DNA of 64,000 nucleotides, from NCBI RefSeq assembly GCF_033439725.1, contig NW_026944387.1, positions 4,340,001 to 4,404,000 of the forward strand, read 5' to 3'. Below, one piece after another: positions 46,801 through 58,473 of the stretch; within the stretch, counting starts at the first letter, position 1, and each line of letters opens with the position of its first letter. This stretch comes from Neurospora tetraspora. Its lineage: Eukaryota > Ascomycota > Sordariomycetes > Sordariales > Sordariaceae. The notes under the pieces are model-generated. The model saw only the letters and a list, made by a program, of their open reading frames with translations, had not been told where the DNA came from and did not search any database. The position numbers and the translations under genes are program-made.

Positions 46801-47913
46801 TTAGTAACTCCCATTCCCCTTGACATCATGCATCATCTTGACCCTCCTCTGCGTCCACTCCCAACAGCTAATCGCCTCATATTTTGGCTCCTCGCCCTCC
46901 TCGACACAGCTGTCCAACACTTCACACGTCTCGTTCAGGTTGAAGCCAAAGAAGAAGGCCATGCTCAACCTCTCTTTCCCAGAGTAGTTCTGCACCCGAT
47001 GCACAGTACTCACGTACTTATCGTTTGTAATGCGCTGCATGTAATCCCCAAAGTTGACCACAAACGTCCCCGGGATTGGCTTCGCATTCAACCACTGCCC
47101 TGATCGCGACAGAACCTGCAGCCCGCCCACCTGGTCCTGCCCCAGGATTGTGAACAGCTGGAAGTCGGTATGCGACCCAATCGACACCTTGGTCTCCTCT
47201 CCCTTCTCCTGTTCTTTCTCCTCCATCGATAGCGGTGGATAATAGTTGACAGCCATGCCTAAATCAGGCCATCGACTCTTCTCATCAAACGCCGTTTCTT
47301 CCAACCCCAAACTCAGCGCAAAGGCTCTCAACAGAACCCGACCTAGCGCCAAGACAGCCTGGAAATACCGGATTATTGCGCCCTTGAAGTCAGGAGAGAC
47401 GGCACTCCATGGGTAGTCGTCCGGATCATGCTTGATCATCACCCTCACCTCCTCCGGAATTTTGGTCACATCATCCACGCTGGGGTCATAGCGGGGATCA
47501 TACCTCCACGAGAAAGACTCGCGATGATCGACGCTCTCAAACGGGTTCAAGCGCTGCGTGCGAGGAGGTTTCCAGCCGTATTTGTACAGACTTTTGTGCA
47601 TACTGGCCTTTTCCTTCTCTTCTGTCGGAGAGCGGAAGAATTTGAAGGCTGCTTCCTCTGCTTCTTGAGTCACAAAGGGAGGGATCCCGTGGGAGGTGAT
47701 GTAGAAGAAACCGTTGGTCGTGGCGGCTTGACGGATCTGCTGCGCAAGTTCGAGACGATCGGCCAGGGAGGAGGAGAAGAGGGGGGCGAGGGAGATGATG
47801 GGGAGTTCGCAGGGGAGTGCGTCCCGCGAGGGATGGGGGAGGATGGAGCGGGTGATGGGGCCGTTGCCTGAGGCTAGGCGGAGGGTTGTTGTCTGCTGGT
47901 TTGGGGTGGACAT
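46801..47913 (-). CDS. 2-oxoglutarate/Fe(II)-dependent oxygenase (isopenicillin N synthase-like)
   Basis: A single exon gives 370 residues. The N-terminal DIOX_N region contains LPIISLAPL and the conserved NGFFYITSHGI. The jelly-roll core shows the iron ligands His248 and Asp250 (GSHTDF) and His305 (STVHRVQN), and the 2-oxoglutarate-binding pair Arg315/Ser317 (RLS). All key residues are present, so it should be active. The family hydroxylates, desaturates or closes rings on small molecules, and in fungi many members act in secondary metabolism. The substrate cannot be told. The adjacent same-strand methyltransferase-like gene hints at a shared pathway, but no polyketide or peptide synthase is in the window. 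Confidence 0.92.
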   Translation of the reverse strand: MSTPNQQTTTLRLASGNGPITRSILPHPSRDALPCELPIISLAPLFSSSLADRLELAQQIRQAATTNGFFYITSHGIPPFVTQEAEEAAFKFFRSPTEEKEKASMHKSLYKYGWKPPRTQRLNPFESVDHRESFSWRYDPRYDPSVDDVTKIPEEVRVMIKHDPDDYPWSAVSPDFKGAIIRYFQAVLALGRVLLRAFALSLGLEETAFDEKSRWPDLGMAVNYYPPLSMEEKEQEKGEETKVSIGSHTDFQLFTILGQDQVGGLQVLSRSGQWLNAKPIPGTFVVNFGDYMQRITNDKYVSTVHRVQNYSGKERLSMAFFFGFNLNETCEVLDSCVEEGEEPKYEAISCWEWTQRRVKMMHDVKGNGSY

Positions 47914-49328
47914 CGTGATGGTCTTGTAGGTGTTTGCTTGGGTTGTGAGTTGAGCAGTGTTCGAGGGAAGGGCGGTGGACTTAAGTAGCTGTGCTACAGG
48001 TCCGTGATCTCGGATATTTTTGCGTTATTCGCCGTCTGTTTAGTCACCGTGGCGCTCTAGTTTGGCGATGATGCTGACGGTGATCTGGTTGCCGGTTTCT
48101 CCAGGGTCGTGACGGACATTCAACGTTTTTTCGACAGGCGACACTCAGTGATGATCATACGACTGGTGATGTTTGACTGGAAAGAGCGGATGTTGGTGAA
48201 TCTGCAACCTTCCTTTCCGAACCGTGAGGAGTTGGTCTAGATATTCCCTCCCAGAGGAAGTTGTCGTGGAGGAGAACAGGCCGAGAGGGGTCCGGTCATC
48301 CGGATATCACATACCCCGGACAGACATGGTTATCAATCCAAGAACAGACTATGCCTGTTCCGGATCTCGGTTATCTTGCTGATTGCACAGTATTGACATG
48401 GATGAGAGGGTTTTATTTATCGTCTCGAGGGAGTCCAGCCTCATGACCCCCAAATGTTCGGGGATCTCCGATGGATCTTTTCGGCAGCCTCCACCGGCAT
48501 CTTCGAATGTCAGATGGAGGAGCGGCGTCACTCCCATTTTTGGACACCGAACCATCACATAATTACAAGAAAAGTTGCGATTGAAGGTTTAGAGATGTCA
48601 AAGAAGTCATAGAAGCATCAATCTTTGAGCAAAATGGATATGAAGGTTGTCATAATTGCGAGTTTTTTCGGGGGAAGAGAGGAAACGACACAGCTAGTTG
48701 ACAGCGGGTTAGGGTTACAGACGCAGCGATTGGACTTGCGGCAGGCACCATGCTGTACCATTCCAATGGGACATGCAGGGACATAACTAAAGAGACCCCC
48801 TCCAATGCGAATTACACCGCTATTGACCTGACCAGCAGCGAGCGATGTTGAGTAACTGAGATCACGCTTTACACCCCAAAACCAACAGTGTCGGGATTGT
48901 TTCACACTTCAAGATCCTGTGTTGTTGACATCGAACCCAACCCCTTACGCCAAGTGGGGCTCAGATGCCGGCCGGTTGCAACAACGCCTCGGTGAAGTTC
49001 ACAGCGAGTTACATCGCACTAACAAGCATCACTCGGTGATACGACAGCCGAAGCCAAGCACCCCGCGATGCACTTACAAAGGCAAGTGACACTTATAACT
49101 TGGTGCGACATTGGGAACCGGTTTCCAACTTGGGGTCTTCCTCTTTCTCCTCTTCCTGCTGGCTGCTGCATCTCCCCCTCTTACAACATCTTCTTTCTCT
49201 CTTACAACTCCCATCGTTCGGACTTCCACCGTTCGAACATCTTCCAACGGCAACAACCACTTCCAGCCTGGCATCATTTGAACATTGAACAGACAACAAC
49301 CACCAATCCAACCCACCCAACGACAACA
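47914..49328. other. Divergent intergenic region, 1.4 kb
   Basis: This lies between the oxygenase gene (-) and the aldolase gene (+). Short frames only; nothing supportable. Confidence 0.45.
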
Positions 49329-50532
49329 ATGACCGCCTCCTCCTCCATCCCCGTCCCCCCAAAAGGCGTCTGGGTCCCCTCCCCCACCTTCTTCACTACC
49401 TCCTCCCCCTCCCCCTTCTCCGCCACCATCCCAGCCGTCGACTACGCCGCCCAAACAGCCCACACCCTCTTCCTCGCGCGCTCCGGCATCACCGGCGTCG
49501 TCCTCCTGGGCAGCACAGGCGAAGCAATGCACCTATCTAGGTCTGAACGGTCTTCCCTGATTCGCTCTGTTCGCCAAGGGCTCGACGAGGCCGGCTTTAA
49601 GCAGTTCCCCATAATGGCGGGTGTGCTAACGAATGGAGGGGTGGAGGAGACGGTGCAGTGGTTGGATGATTTAAGCGAGGCCGGGGCGGAGTATGGGTTG
49701 GTGCTGGTGCCGGGGTATTTTGGGGCTGGTGGGACGGATCAGGAGGGGGTGGTAAGGTGGTTTGGTGAGGTTTTGGAGGGGATAAAAGGGAAGGAGGGGA
49801 AGGAGATGGGGATTGTGGTGTATAATTACCCCGGGGTTAGTAATGGGGTGGTGTTGGAGCCGGAGGGGTATAGGGAGTTGGCGAAGAATCCTAGGGTGGT
49901 GGGGTGTAAGATGTGAGTTTCCTTCCCCTTGTCTTTACTTTGGTGAACAGCTGGATGTTGTTGTTGTTTAGTTGAGCAGAAGCTTGGGCAGCATGCGGTC
50001 ATGGCAACCACAGAGTCCATGTCGGGCCAGGGAGAGATGTGCTGGAAGCTTGTCAAGTGGAAGTAAAAAGACAGATGCTGACAGAGTGCCAAATAGGTCC
50101 CACGGCAACATCTCCCACCATCTTCAAGTCTCTCTCGACCCCGAAATCAACCACGAACGCTTCCGCGTCTTTTCCGGCTTTGGTCAACAACTCGGTCCCA
50201 TTGTCTTGTTCGGCGCAGCCGGTGTCATTGATGGCATGTCTGCCTACTACCCGAAGACAGTTGTCAGACTATTCGAGCTAGCGCAAAAGGACGATCTTAG
50301 ACCGTCAGAGAGGGCGGAGCTGAACAAGTTGCAATACGTGGTTAGCAGGGCGGAGGAGTTTGTGGTCAAGTACGGCTTGAAGGGCATCAAGGAGGCGACA
50401 TACAGGGTTGCAGGCTTTGGAAATTTGGAGGCGGCGAGAGTGCCGGTTATCGGGAGGATGGAGGAGAAGGAGTGGGAGGAGGGGAGGGGGAGGTATTTGA
50501 CTGAGATTGAGGAGATTGAGAAGACGCTTTAG
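49329..50532 (+). CDS. DHDPS-family aldolase (2-keto-3-deoxy-sugar-acid or related aldolase)
   Basis: Two exons (49329-49912 and 50097-50532) give 339 residues, with intron branch site GCTGAC. It has the class I aldolase (beta/alpha)8 barrel marks of the dihydrodipicolinate synthase family: GSTGE (61-65), the active-site Tyr in YNYPG (Tyr165), and the Schiff-base Lys194 in VGCKMSHGN. Fungi make lysine by the aminoadipate route, so this is not a true dihydrodipicolinate synthase. Fungal relatives cleave 2-keto-3-deoxy-L-galactonate in pectin (galacturonate) breakdown or 4-hydroxy-2-oxoglutarate in hydroxyproline breakdown. The SHGN context recalls the galacturonate-pathway aldolase, but I cannot decide between them. 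It is probably cytosolic. Confidence 0.88.
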
Positions 50533-50637
50533 GTTACAAGCAAGAAGGAAAGCAAGCATCGAATAGGAATTGGTTAGTACTCGGCAGGTAATATTATATC
50601 TCCCATCACGGCAGCAAAGCAAAAAGGGCAAAAAGCG

Positions 50638-50742
50638 TGGCCCGTACCGGATTCGAACCGGTAACTTCCGCTCTACCATAATGCCGCGTCCAGCACGACA
50701 ATGCGCCAGGATAGGTAGTGTTAACCGTTACACCAACGGACC
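50638..50742 (-). tRNA. Intron-containing tRNA or tRNA-like Pol III gene, isotype unresolved
   Basis: On the minus strand the 7-base acceptor arms GGTCCGT (from 50742) and ACGGGCC (ending 50639) pair fully with one G-U, followed by discriminator A. A perfect A box (TGGTGTAACGG), D-arm GTGT/ACAC, perfect B box (GGTTCGAATCC), T-stem ACCGG/CCGGT and a downstream T5 terminator (50634-50630) mark a Pol III gene. It is about 32 bases longer than a mature tRNA, so an intron is expected in the anticodon arm. I could not fold a normal anticodon stem with U33, so neither the intron ends nor the anticodon are assigned. The D-arm resembles Gln/Glu tRNAs. A tRNA pseudogene is possible. Confidence 0.7.
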
Positions 50743-51030
50743 ACGGAAAGGTGTGCAGGAAAGTGGACTTGTATACCCTAGACCGGTGGCAGTTGGGATG
50801 AGGAGGGGCAAGGTGGAAGCGGCCGGCGAGGCGGCCGGCAGGGCAGCGGGAAGGGACGGCAGGCAGGAGCGGCAGGCACCGCCGGAAGTATCGTCTGGTA
50901 AGCAACTAATCGAAACAAGTCCGAGTTCAACGTCAACTATCAACTATAACGACCATCTACCGAGACTCACAATCAGCCCACAATCTACACTCATCTACTT
51001 CTATCCACCTCATTCAACACCGGCCAACAC

Positions 51031-52356
51031 CTACCCATCACTCTTCTTCCTGACTTTCTTATCCCATTTCCCCATTTCACACTCCACTACATCGGCATCT
51101 CCATCCCCGGCAACTTCTCCAGCCACCCCTCCCATAGTGCACTCCTCCCTCACCTTCCCACTAACCCTACACGCATTCGCCTTCCCCGCATCCTGCGCCT
51201 TCAGCCCGCCACACGCACTCCCAATACAATTCTTATTATCATCCATCAGCTTCTGCAGACTATCGCCCTTCCACCCAAACACGTAATCGCCATGCTGTCC
51301 ATACCCGGTCGGGTCTCCGGTGGACAAGACAAACGGCTGCTGCGAGCCGTCGGCGGCGGGCCAGTCGGCGGCCTTGTTGTTGAATTGCGTCGTGTCCCAT
51401 ACGATTCCGAGCATGCTTTGGGGGATCTTGACCGGGTGCGTCGAGGGACAGGCTGCGGAGCCGACGGAGCCGATGGAGGAGCCGGTGAATAAGGCGGGCC
51501 CGGAGGAAGGGTAGGCTACGTGCGATTTGTGGTTGGGGGAGTCGAGGTTTTTGCCGTCCCAGCAGCTGGATTGATGCGCGAGGGACCGGGGTTAGTGGTG
51601 GAGATGGGGGGAGGAAAGGGGAGAAGGAATTGAGGGCTTACGTGGGATAAAGAAGTGGAATGTTAGACCGGATACCACTGGAGGGTCCGGTAGGGAAAGC
51701 TTCCGTATCAAGCCTATTTGTTTGTTCACCACATACCATCAGTTTCACTTCATTCAGTCCTCTCTTCCAGTCACACCGCAACGGACAAAAGAGCAACATA
51801 ACTCACCTAGCATCCTGACAAGGCGCCGCATCATCCCCCTTCCAATTCGGTCCCGAATAGCACCTAAAGCAAGTCTGGCTCTTCATCCCGCTGCTCCCCT
51901 TTTTGGTGCGTTGATTCGCATCCCCCACTAGCATCCTAAACCCCGGTTTATTCTAAAAGCCGTCACCTGTCCCTTTCCCGGCACGACTGACATAATACAC
52001 CAGACCTGGAACAGAGCTCGCGATTGGGGATCTGCGGGACGCGTTTATACTAGGATCCGTTGCGCGTCTGGCCCGGAAGTACATGTTGGCCGTCCAGTAG
52101 TTGGAGAAGTATGTCGTCGCCGTAGGAGCAGGTGGTGCAGGAGGCGAGCTGGGAGATGTCTTGGGAACTAGGCATGAAGACGTTGAAGGCGTTGCCGCCT
52201 ACTACTTGGTGTAAGTGCGGGGAGGGGAGTTGGCCCGGGTTGACGAGGGGGTCGATCCGGTCGATGACATACGATTTGGGAGCAGCCGAAGCGGAGCATG
52301 GTTGGGGCGGCGGCGGCGATGCCGGCGGCGGCGAGGGTGAGGGGGTGCCAGAGCAT
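51031..52356 (-). pseudogene. Decayed gene for a secreted DUF1996-type protein
   Basis: The minus strand carries the DUF1996 landmarks in order: a signal peptide (MLWHPLTLAAAGIAAAAP) with MLRFGCSQ from ATG 52356, then sequence recalling IDRIDPLVNPGQ, NAFNVFMP, NYWTANMYFRAR, RMLVGDANQR and CYSGPNW. A short exon with RLDTEAFPTGPSSGIRSN follows, then an intact last exon with CWDGKNLDSPNHKSHVAYP and LSTGDPTGYGQHGDY ending at 51031. The first exon cannot be read in one frame. Small insertions after CSQI, before NYW, around the NGS/YKRVPQ segment and near TAF shift the frame, and in-frame stops follow. The two downstream introns still have good splice sites. Family members are secreted proteins of unknown function, sometimes near wall-degrading enzymes. 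Assembly error is possible but would have to occur at least four times. Confidence 0.8.
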
Positions 52357-54780
52357 GGTTGCGGTGGCCTGGCGGGTAGGTGATGAGTGAGTGGTGGGTT
52401 AGGGGATGTTGCGATTTGGAGAGGAGGAGGAGGAGGAGGAGGAGGAAGGTTGGTGAGGAAGGGAGAGCAGTCAACTTATGGGGGCACAAAGAAGCGTGGT
52501 GATGGGACCAGAACTTTTCAGACTGGAAAAAGAGGTAAGAGAAGTCATTCGCATCGAGATGAGAATTCGTTTTTTTTCCGGTACTAACCTCACCCATCAC
52601 CCATCATCCATCACCAGATACTCAAAGGTTAGATCCCTCCAAGGGTAGCCGATCACTTCCCATCTTAGGCTGAGTTGGACTTCGGCGTTATTAGTAGCAA
52701 TAACGGCCATATTGTTTGGATGCGTTGAGATGCCTATGACCGGTCTTTCAGAGCTTAGTGGTCAAGTCATAAGACAGCGTTATAGTGTTTTGGCCTATTT
52801 TGCCGGAAATGGTGCACACGATGGTTGGTAGGTCCCAAACGGCCGCCCGGAGAAATGGGTGATGAAGCTTTTGGAGAAGTTGGATATGGCAGTAGCCACC
52901 GGGTACATGGGTGAATGCCGATGATATGGCGGTGGGAATTCCAAGCTTTTTGTCAGGATCATATGCTGTCTTGTATGATGCAGTGGTCATTGGTGAGAGA
53001 TGAAGGAGTGGCATATCACGCGTCTGATGGTCTTCCATCACGAAGAGGTTGCCTGCTCAAGTCTGGAACCCTCGTTAGCCCGGTTACTGTGATGAGATGG
53101 TGCGGGAGCTGAGCTTAGCCGGTTTGTGATTCTGGTTGCTGGAGTTCTGCCAATACAGTGATCTGGTGTTCGAGTGATTTGGAACGGGTGACTGACAAGA
53201 ATCTTCGAAACGACGAGGACGGAGGGAAAGGGGCCCAGCCGCCGATGACAGAGAGGTAGACGCTGGTATAAATCTATGACCGCCCCAGGGTACATCTGTG
53301 GATCGAGGACGAAGCCAACAGTCTCCACTGCTTCAGCTTCTCTCTCTCTTTCTCTCTCGAATACAGGAGCTCTTGTGTCTCGATTGTCTTGCTGGAACTG
53401 AGAAACCGGACGCATTTCTCCGTATCAGAGCCAGGGGATTTGGCCAAGCAAACGAATTTAGGAGCTGGTTAGGTGATCTTGCCGTCAACTTAAAGCTGAC
53501 TTCTCCAGCTCTTCTTGACACTTGAATGATAGCCCGATGGCGGCGGCAGTCAGGTCAAGGTCGAATTTGATCCAGTCTTCCTCAAGCCGGGAAATCTCCA
53601 TCGATGGTGTATGAGTGACGGAAGCAAATTTATGGCTGACGCTCATTCTTTGGAGAGATGGAAACAGCCACGCTTGAGTTTGAAGTAGAAGATTGAAGAC
53701 TGGAGTGTCGATGGCGGATGGGTAGAGGACAGGGAGAGACTAACGCGAGAGGAGTGTGAAGGTAATGCATGATTAAGGTATACGGAGCAGCTCAGGGGTC
53801 GGAGGAAGGAGACTTGTCCGGACAGAGATGGATAGCGAATAGCAGCATTGCGTTGGAGTGCTTATCGACTCGCTGCCTACCTCTATGCAGTCATGGTCGT
53901 TAGGTCTCAATTGCTGCCCAATATCCCGTGAGTGGCCGGCGTCCATTCGTCTGATGGTCGGTGATAGGCTGCTACCGTCGTTTACGATCATCGAGGCCTA
54001 CAAGTGAATGGCCATAGGCCTCACGCATGTATCGAATTAGCTTGAAACAGACAAGCAAACAAGGAAGGAAATAAGAACATGACCAGCGGTGCAGGAAATA
54101 CAAAACCCACGGAACGCAGAGAGAGAAGGAGGGCGAGGACGATGAGCGAGCATGAGGCTCAGTGTCGGACGAATTTTCCAATTCAGATGTTTTGCCTTTC
54201 CTTTCAAACAAAAGTTGGAAACGTGAGCTTGGAGGTAAGAACCCATTTCATCAGCATCCTTCTGCCGTCATCCCTTTAACATTCTCCCGTCAGCTGGCAA
54301 AGACCCTTGATCTCCACGCCGTGTTTGTCCGGATGTGCAAACGTCCTTCATTCTTTGTATGACTGTCCCTCAACGGATGTCTGCTTCCTGGACACATCAA
54401 GGGGTTTGCAATTTACGCAGACTGTTGTCTGTTGGACTGACTCATGGAGAACAGATCAAACGCTGGAAGATTGGACATCACTTCTACCATTATCACCCGC
54501 TCCTTCCAACTCCATCCGCAAAAGAGAGGCTTCAAAGTCCGGACGACAACCTGACAACCGGGCGGAGGCAGCTGGTACCCTCGCCTTTCGCCCTTTACCC
54601 TTAATCTTGCGATCTCCTGCCCCGCACACTCAAGCTCACCTCTTCCTTTGCCATATTCCCCTCCAAGGAAGAAGACTCCTTCCTTCGACATAGCAACACC
54701 TTCTATCTCTGACCATCCATTCGGCAATATCTCTCACCGCACGCGCGCGCAACTGCCTCATCGAAGCAAGGAGCCGCATC
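52357..54780. other. Intergenic region, 2.4 kb
   Basis: This lies between the DUF1996 relic and the exonuclease gene. It includes an AGG-type microsatellite near 52422-52444. I support no gene here. Confidence 0.45.
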
Positions 54781-56381
54781 ATGGCTTCCCGACAACAGAG
54801 CTCCCATATGGCTCAACCCATGGGCAAAGCGGCGATGGGCCGTCAGGTCGCCGAGCCCATCGCCGCCTCCGAGGAGTACATGAAGTACCTGACTAACCTA
54901 ATCCCCTCTACAACGGAACTCATCAAGGCTGGATTCGTCGTGACCCCGCTCACAAAGAAGGAGCTTCAGACGAAGGTCAAGTGCAAGAAATGCAACAAGA
55001 AATGTGAGTCGCGGTCTCATCCTCACATAGGTTGCCAGCTTCACATTACTGACTGTGCTCTCATCAGGCACCAAAACCGATCGCCCACCTAGGGACCCCT
55101 CACACGCCGGTGACGGCTCCAGCAATGGCAGCTTCGCGAACGAAACTACCTCTACTGCTTCCAACGCTGGCTCAAGCCACACAGGCCACAAGCGTAGACA
55201 CAGGAGCCATGGCAAACCGCATGATAAGGGCAAGCAGGGAGACGCTACCTCTACCAACAGCAAGCAAGAGCAGCCCAGGATTATCTGCAAGTACCATCCA
55301 GGACGGATTAAGAACAAGGTAAGCTCTCCACGCCACAGCCCCCTCTCACCGAGCTTTCACCACAACAAGACCATCCACTAACCCATCCCTTCAGACCTGG
55401 ACCTGCTGCTCCCTCCACGTTTCTCAACCCCCCTGCTCCGGCGCCCCCACTCACACCCCCCTCACCTACGCTCCCGGCGCCCTCGAAGCCCGTTGGCTTT
55501 TCGTGCCAACCCCGCCTCACCCTTCCTCCAACCCTCAGGCCCCTCAGTTCCGCTCCGCCGTCGCCATCGACTGCGAAATGGGCACCTCCGCAGACCTCGA
55601 ATCCGAACTCATCCGTTTATCCCTCATCGATTATTTCTCCGGCCAAATCCTCATCGACTCGCTCGTGCGCCCGCTCGTCCCAATGCAACACATGAACACG
55701 CGGTACTCGGGCGTCACGCGGCAAGATATACAGAATGCGGTGCGCAACGGGACTTGTATCCTGGGCGGACTGGAGGAGGCTAGAAGGGAGGTGTGGAAGT
55801 TTGTGGGACCGGAAACGGTGGTGGTTGGACACTCGGTCAGGAATGATTTGGTTTGTTTGAGGTGGATTCATACGAGGTGCGTGGATAGTTTGTTGGTGGA
55901 GGAGGGGGTGAGGAAAGAAGTGAAGAGGAGGGAGGAGGTAGAGTGGGAGGAGAAGATGGATGGGGAGATTTCGAGGATGTTGGTGATGGCTGCGACGAAA
56001 CATGGTAAGAATAAATCGGAGTTCCTGGATGACGAGGAGGAGAAGATCAATAAGAAGGAAGAAGAGGAGAAGAAGAAGAGGGAGAGGAGATCACGGGAGG
56101 GGATGTCGTTGAAGGCGTTGGCTGAGAAGAAGCTGGGTCGCGTGATCCAAGATGGTGGGAAGAAGGGCCATGATAGTGTTGAGGACGCTGTTGCGGCTAG
56201 GGATTTGATCCACCACCACATTTTGGGTCTGATGCAGAATGACAAGGAGGAGAGGGAGGAGAAGGCTCGGAAGGAGGCTGAGGAGAAGGCCAAGGAGGCT
56301 GCCGATGATGGTCCTGAGACATGGGGAGCTCCGCCCATGAATTATTGTGTTTCCCATTTTCCCGCGGGCTGGGGCATTTGA
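54781..56381 (+). CDS. rex3: Rex3/REXO1-type RNA exonuclease (DEDDh)
   Basis: Three exons (54781-55003, 55068-55318, 55395-56381) give 486 residues. The N-terminal half has a Cys/His array: C68, C71 and C75 (CKKCNKKC), CKYHPG (C148, H151), then C162, C163, H166, C172 and H178 (TWTCCSLHVSQPPC). It resembles the zinc region of fungal Rex3 proteins. The DEDDh domain follows, with AIDCEMG (D217, E219), GHSVRNDL (D309) and HDSVEDA (H417, D422), so all catalytic residues are present. Rex3 in yeast trims the 3' end of RNase MRP RNA and other small RNAs in the nucleus. A Lys/Glu-rich insert of about 90 residues separates the last two motifs and is longer than in the yeast enzyme. A coiled Glu/Lys segment precedes the C-terminal HFPAGWG. 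Confidence 0.88.
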
Positions 56382-56849
56382 GACACAGGGAAGGAACTTA
56401 CCTGCTTCAACGTCAAGGTAGTTGCCCTGAAGAAAGCTCAAGTCATGATGAACCGGAGTCGTAGATAGCTGCAAGCGCAGGCGGAGGACATGGATGGATC
56501 AATGCTACCAGGTAGCTTCGCAGGTGAAAACAAAGACAGAACGATATTGCCTGTATGTTAAGATATTTGTATGTCGAGGTAAGAGACACAAATCCAAAAA
56601 AACTAAACAAAAAAAAACAAGGCAGTAATGGTCGGTATTAGTGGTGTATCGTGCTGCTGTGTCCTTGTTGCTCTCGCCTTCCAATACTCCCGGCCTTATC
56701 GAACTCCCCCTTTCAATCTTGATCCGAGTCGTCCTTGTAGTGTATCGTACTGCGTCCTTGTTGCTTCCAGATTCCCAAACTCCTCCGTTATATCTTGATT
56801 CGATTGGTTCTTCCTGATTGCCCCTTTGTGCTTGTCATCTCCATAACGT
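56382..56849. other. Intergenic region between convergent genes
   Basis: This is the 3' flank of the exonuclease (+) and the zinc-finger gene (-). A GTGTATCGT/TGCTGTGTCCTTGTTGC phrase is imperfectly repeated near 56644-56670 and 56738-56767. No gene is seen. Confidence 0.4.
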
Positions 56850-58473
56850 TTAGGCCTCCCCATAGATCAGTGACCCACGCCCACGCTCGTGTATCTTTGC
56901 CATGTGTCTCTTCAGATTGTCCTTCCGATAAAAAATTGCTTCGCAGCCAACGACGGAGCAGGCGGTCTCCTCGCTCAAGGTGTACCCAGCGGCATTCAGG
57001 TCTCCTAGATCCTCGCGGTGCTGGAGACTGTCGATGTGGCGTTGCATATCCCTTTTCGTCAATGCTTTGAACATGCAGCCTTTGATGGGACATGAGCGTG
57101 GCTGGGGGTCGGAACGATGCCGGCGGTTTGAGCGGCGGCGAAGACGTCTGTGACCGGGCGAAGGTTATTAGCTTGTTGATTGTTGATCGTTGTTTGATCG
57201 TGTGCTTTAGGTAGAGGGAGCCGAGTAATGTTAGTATCTTTGAGAGGCGCTTACTTTGGGCTGGCAGTTGATGTCTGGGGTTGTTCTTGTTCCTGTTCCT
57301 TTTCCAACGATGATGGGACACTGGCTGACAATTCCAATGTCTCTGAAGCACTGGTCGAAGACTGGGCTGCCCTTCTATTTTCAGTGAAGCTCGTTTCCAC
57401 GAATGAGGTCGCCTGACTCGAAGGGCAGAACTGTCCAAGGAATCATCCTCAGGCTGGACGTTGGAGGGAAATTCTGTTTCCACCTGGCTCACACAGCCCA
57501 TCGGTCCATCTTCAAGGGTGTTCTCAACCCCGAGAGAAGAGTCCCATGGTATGAAAGAGCTAGAGTCGAATGGAGGGTAAGGTGTGTTGAAGGGAAACTC
57601 TGTCGTATTGGATGCGTCCCCGTGAACATGCAAGATTGAGCCAGTTTCGGACGTGGTAGGTTGGGGTATCTAGAACAAAAGTCAGTCCAAGATTTATGGG
57701 CGGGCGTGGTTGTGGCCATAACACATGGGATCGACGCAATTATGCATAATCTTCTAGCACGGTAACACTCACAGAAGCACAGTTCTGGGCATGCATGTCG
57801 AAGAAGTCATGCGCATGTCCATGATCTGTAGGGGCAGCTATGGTGGACCCCAGTCCACATGACGCATGGTCTGTGGAAAAGAGTGGAAAGCTGCTTGGAG
57901 TTTGCAATTTGACACGATCGATGTACTCGCTAATTTGGAAATACCTTTCAAAATGCTTCGTCTGGAGAGCTCTGGCTTCCTCTAAAGAGTAGGGGTAGCT
58001 GGAGCTCATGTCGAGATCAACTGCCGCGCTGTGCAAGAGCGCAGGGTCGATAACGGACTGGTCGACAAGAAGGCCCTATAGTATTACTCGAATGTTAAAT
58101 GGATGCAGGCATATGACTGGGGTACTTAGGTAGGTAAACTTACCAGGGCTCCGGAAGTAGCATCTGAATGGCTGTATTCCTGTCTCCCGTGCTGCATATA
58201 ATTGGTGGAGGTCGTAGTCGGGAGGACTAGATCCCCAGATGGAGGTTGTGCTGCCAGACCTGTCAATGTCAGCACTTGAGCGTCCGATCTGGACCTCGAA
58301 GACGGGGCGGCTTCTTGGGCCATGTGGCCTATGCGGTTAATCTCAGGATGATGCCCTATGGTGTTGGGCAAAGACGGCATATGGGGGAAGGGGGGTCCAA
58401 ATCGCGCCATCTGGGGATGGCTGGCATTGATCCGCTCATCATGAAATTGATCGGAACCACGACAATTGCACAT
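56850..58473 (-). CDS. C2H2 zinc-finger protein, probable transcription factor
   Basis: My model has five exons: 58473-58144, 58075-57773, 57669-57493, 57430-57255 and 57147-56850, giving 427 residues. Four of the junctions' sites are canonical. The 57492-57431 intron (GTGAGC...GGACAG) is inferred because the frame must change there to join the reading frame that leads into the fingers. The C-terminal 100 residues hold an Arg-rich stretch (RLRRRSNRRHR) and two fingers: C348-x4-C353-x12-H366-x5-H372, and C392-x4-C397-x12-H410-x4-H415. The N-terminal two thirds are Ser/Pro/Gln-rich and could activate transcription. ATG 58473 is the first in the open frame. An upstream non-coding or coding exon is possible, since the frame stays open to 58620. 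The regulatory target is unknown. Confidence 0.75.
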
